Shown here piece by piece: positions 31,690 to 33,023 of a stretch of DNA of 33,023 bases. The position numbers and the translations under genes are program-made. How positions within the stretch are numbered: the stretch's first letter is position 1; each line of letters opens with the position of its first letter. A model generated the notes under the pieces. That model was not told the origin of the DNA and did no database searches. It saw only the letters and a list, made by a program, of their open reading frames with translations. Origin of the DNA: Patescibacteria group bacterium (GTDB taxonomy: Bacteria; Patescibacteriota; UBA1384; UBA12157; JAENIV01); contig JAMCZU010000025.1 in assembly GCA_023485405.1 (NCBI GenBank), forward strand, positions 1-33,023, written 5' to 3'.

Positions 31690-32292
31690 ATGACAAAAAA
31701 AGAGATCTCAAATCAGTATTTAGTGCCGATGGTTTTGGAAAAAAGCCAATTTGGTGAACGTTCTTACGATATTTACTCAAGGCTTTTAAAAGATAGAATT
31801 ATTTTTATTGGTGGACCGATTGACGATGTGGTCGCTAATTTAGTGATGGCTCAACTTTTGTTTTTAGATGCCGAAGATACCAAGAAAGATATCTCGATTT
31901 ATGTTAATTCTCCTGGTGGAGTAGTCACTGCCGGAATGGCAATTTACGACACAATTCAATACGTTAAAGCCGATGTTTCGACAATTTGTATCGGGCAAGC
32001 GGCTTCCGCGGCCGCTGTTCTTTTGGCGGCTGGTGCTAAAGGTAAACGCTATGCTTTACCCAATGCGCGAGTAATGATTCACCAAGTAATGGGTGGAGCC
32101 GAAGGTCAAGCGACTGATGTGGAAATTCAAACCCGTGAGATTTTGCGAATCAAAAAAGCCATTAATGAGATTCTGGCGAAACATACCGGTCAAAAAGTTG
32201 AAAAAATCGAAAAAGATTCTGATCGTGATTTCTATATGTCAGCTCTTGAAGCCAAAAAGTATGGCCTTATTGACGAAGTGATTAAGAAGTAA
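31690..32292 (+). CDS. clpP: ATP-dependent Clp protease proteolytic subunit
   Basis: Serine protease forming the tetradecameric chamber used with ClpX or ClpC unfoldases. Catalytic S106 lies in GQAASAAA, H131 in ARVMIHQ, and the third residue (Asp) in the [10 protein letters not shown] segment near 177-183. The length of 200 aa is standard. SD AAAGGA precedes ATG 31690. It has a strong promoter with an operator-like palindrome over the -10, which suggests repression under normal growth. The tRNA gene follows after 7 nt and both end at the terminator at 32399. Confidence 0.97.
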   Translation: MTKKEISNQYLVPMVLEKSQFGERSYDIYSRLLKDRIIFIGGPIDDVVANLVMAQLLFLDAEDTKKDISIYVNSPGGVVTAGMAIYDTIQYVKADVSTICIGQAASAAAVLLAAGAKGKRYALPNARVMIHQVMGGAEGQATDVEIQTREILRIKKAINEILAKHTGQKVEKIEKDSDRDFYMSALEAKKYGLIDEVIKK

Positions 32293-32299
32293 GAACTTT

Positions 32300-32384
32300 G
32301 CCCCCGTCGTCTAATATTGGCAAGACTACCGAGATCTACCAAGATCGAGGGTTGGACACACGGGTTCGAATCCCGTCGGGGGCA
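32300..32384 (+). tRNA. Anomalous tRNA gene with expanded anticodon region
   Basis: Clear tRNA framework: 7-bp acceptor GCCCCCG/CGGGGGC, T-C at positions 8-9, D arm GTCT-10 nt loop with GG-AGAC, T arm ACGGG-TTCGAAT-CCCGT, discriminator A, no encoded CCA. Between the D and T arms are 33 nt instead of about 22-23. The excess is a tandem near-duplicate: CTACCGAGAT (32326-32335) and CTACCAAGAT (32336-32345). With one unit removed, a 5+7+5 arm appears with CC(A/G)AG, loop ATCGAGG and GTTGG (closing G-G mismatch), giving T33 and anticodon CGA. As written, no normal anticodon arm forms and identity is unassigned. The 33-nt segment could also fold as a hairpin with tandem G-A pairs. May be a pseudo-tRNA, a processed precursor or a special function tRNA. 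Confidence 0.65.
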
Positions 32385-32398
32385 TATCATTTTTTAAT

Positions 32399-32423
32399 AG
32401 GAAGCAAATCGCTTCCTGTTTTT
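32399..32423 (+). terminator. Intrinsic terminator of clpP-tRNA
   Basis: AGGAAGC and GCTTCCT form a 7-bp stem with a 5-nt loop, followed by GTTTTT. It lies 14 nt after the tRNA. Confidence 0.85.
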
Positions 32424-32433
32424 ACTAAATTTG

Positions 32434-32442
32434 TGGTATAAT
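32434..32442 (+). promoter_or_regulatory. Extended -10 promoter of the DUF378 gene
   Basis: TGgTATAAT: a perfect -10 at 32437-32442 with an extended TG at 32434-32435. No good -35. The ATG is at 32468 after SD GAGGGGGTG. Confidence 0.65.
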
Positions 32443-32467
32443 GCAATCGAGAGAGGGGGTGATAAAA

Positions 32468-32668
32468 ATGCAAAAAGGCACCCTTTATTGGATTACTCTT
32501 ATTCTTTTGATCATTGGTGGTCTGAACTGGGGTTTAATTGGTATTTTTAGATGGGATTTAGTAGCTGTTATTTTTGGTGACTTAAGTGTCATTTCAAGAG
32601 TCATTTATACCTTAGTTGGTGTTTCTGCTTTGTATATTGGAATCTCAGCTATTAGTGCCAAAGAGTAA
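32468..32668 (+). CDS. DUF378 family small membrane protein (66 aa)
   Basis: Start chosen at ATG 32468, 7 nt after the strong SD GAGGGGGTG; an ATG nine codons earlier overlaps the -10 box. Two hydrophobic helices (about 5-30, LYWITLILLIIGGLNWGLIG, and about 38-60, VISRVIYTLVGVSALYIG) with the diagnostic GGLNWGL motif and an acidic/aromatic loop (RWDLVAVIFGD). This is the YuzA/DUF378 pattern found in many bacteria, function unknown. It is a single-gene unit with its own promoter. Confidence 0.88.
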   Translation: MQKGTLYWITLILLIIGGLNWGLIGIFRWDLVAVIFGDLSVISRVIYTLVGVSALYIGISAISAKE

Positions 32669-32674
32669 GAAAGC

Positions 32675-32703
32675 TTGACACAGTTTTAAAGTCAAGCTAT
32701 AAT
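32675..32703 (+). promoter_or_regulatory. Perfect sigma-70 promoter embedded in an inverted repeat
   Basis: TTGACA (32675-32680), exactly 17 nt, TATAAT (32698-32703), all 12 positions consensus. AGCTTGAC (32672-32679) and GTCAAGCT (32691-32698) form a perfect 8-bp inverted repeat covering the -35 and reaching the -10, a likely operator. It reads rightward into sequence without an ORF. Confidence 0.85.
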
Positions 32704-32709
32704 TAGTTT

Positions 32710-32822
32710 AGTAAATGTTGTTTAAGGAGTTTATATTTTATATTGCCTTAAATTAAAAAATTAAGAGTGCTTTTTAAATTGAGGATGGTCAAAAGAGTTC
32801 CGGACTTCCTTGGAACTTTTTT
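32710..32822 (+). ncRNA. Candidate small RNA or regulatory leader
   Basis: Predicted transcript from the promoter at 32675-32703 to the terminator at 32791-32822, about 113 nt, no credible ORF. TTTAAGG (32721-32727, containing an SD-like AGGAG) pairs with CCTTAAA (32746-32752). Alternatively 32746-32759 pairs with 32771-32784 (14 nt, one mismatch, one G-U), freeing the first segment. The sequence does not match 6S, SRP, tmRNA or RNase P features that I know. It may be an sRNA, or an attenuator leader for a gene past the edge. Confidence 0.5.
32791..32822 (+). terminator. Intrinsic terminator of the candidate small RNA
   Basis: AAAAGAGTTCC and GGAACTTTTTT form an 11-bp stem (one G-U) with a 10-nt loop; the T-run of the right arm serves as U-tract, and the A-run of the left arm makes it usable in both directions. 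Confidence 0.75.
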
Positions 32823-33023
32823 GTTTGTCCTTCGATTCGGTCGCCGTTGGCGACCTCACTCAGGACTGGACTTTAACAACTAAAACCCGTAAAAATTTCA
32901 TGCAGTTTTCAGTATTTTTACGGTTGCCCCATAGAATTTCTTACTGGCTTACAGAATTACATTCTGTCACGCCGTGCGAAATCTACGGGACGAACCTGTA
33001 AAATTCTTTCAGGAAAGATCGGA

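Larger units (their letters stand above)
32669..33023 (+). other. Gene-free, hairpin-rich end of the window
   Basis: No ORF here is convincing. In order it holds a strong promoter inside an inverted repeat (32672-32703), two mutually exclusive hairpins (32721-32752 or 32746-32784), an intrinsic terminator (32791-32822), then perfect stems at 32839-32855 (GGTCGCC/GGCGACC, GTT loop), 32887-32923 (CCGTAAAAAT/ATTTTTACGG) and 32951-32967 (ACAGAAT/ATTCTGT). The final 8 bases read AGATCGGA. Confidence 0.7.

Noticed and set aside
32326-32345. Reading CTA in the tRNA as an amber-suppressor anticodon
   Set aside because: The bases around CTA (loop ATCTACC) have no pairing 5-bp stem, so this is not a supported anticodon arm.
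32785-32880. A 32-codon frame from ATG 32785 after GAGG
   Set aside because: It reads directly through the terminator and the GGTCGCC hairpin with an unremarkable basic sequence.
32810-33001. A 63-codon open frame at the window end
   Set aside because: It begins inside the terminator and runs through three perfect hairpins. It has no SD or family resemblance and is likely chance.
1-33023. CRISPR array or cas genes
   Set aside because: No regularly spaced direct repeats and no Cas-like protein was seen.

Overview
The window looks like a chromosomal fragment of an AT-rich, small-genome bacterium of the Patescibacteria/CPR type. This is inferred from dense short operons, reduced versions of housekeeping proteins (a prolyl-tRNA synthetase without the editing insertion, a UvrC without its C-terminal half), several genes with no Shine-Dalgarno whose -10 box lies only 6-8 nt before the ATG, and a large DUF2341/FN3 surface protein next to a MacB-like ABC exporter. 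TGA, TAA and TAG all act as stops, so the code is standard table 11. No rRNA is present, so the lineage cannot be named more closely.

Layout. 1-2.6 kb is the tail of a translation/envelope operon: the end of frr, then rseP, proS and a 58-aa extremely acidic protein, closed by a terminator. 2.7-11.8 kb is a nucleotide-excision-repair neighbourhood with uvrB, uvrA and uvrC on the + strand. It is interrupted by single-gene minus-strand cassettes, each with its own near-consensus promoter, SD and terminator (a multi-pass membrane protein, a 74-aa protein, a 162-aa protein), and by a REP-associated tyrosine transposase flanked by matching palindromes. 11.8-14.3 kb is a restriction-modification-like module: a PD-(D/E)XK nuclease candidate, a beta-class DNA methyltransferase fused to an Mrr-like nuclease domain, and an 89-aa protein whose end overlaps the start of tpiA.

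14.2-17 kb carries tpiA, fba and a PfkB-family sugar kinase. 17-23.1 kb is an operon of a 1361-aa FN3 protein with a MacB-like ATPase and permease. 23.1-28.2 kb returns to central metabolism: gap, a membrane-anchored thioredoxin-like protein, a small membrane protein, an [FeFe]-hydrogenase, an SDR and pgk. Together with tpiA and fba this gives most of the glycolytic path from fructose-1,6-bisphosphate to 3-phosphoglycerate, with the hydrogenase as a likely electron sink. 28.2-32.3 kb carries a small coiled-coil protein, tig, gmd, an RMD-like reductase (GDP-6-deoxyhexose synthesis for surface glycans) and clpP.

The last kilobase holds an anomalous tRNA gene with a 10-nt tandem duplication in the anticodon region, a DUF378 membrane protein, a strong promoter/terminator pair with no ORF between them (candidate small RNA or switching leader), and a hairpin-rich end whose final 8 bases equal the start of a common sequencing adapter. 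The most unusual elements are the anomalous tRNA, the promoter-hairpin-terminator RNA near the end, the structured uORF-bearing uvrA leader, the shared -35 of the divergent uvrC promoter, and the methyltransferase-nuclease module wired into tpiA.
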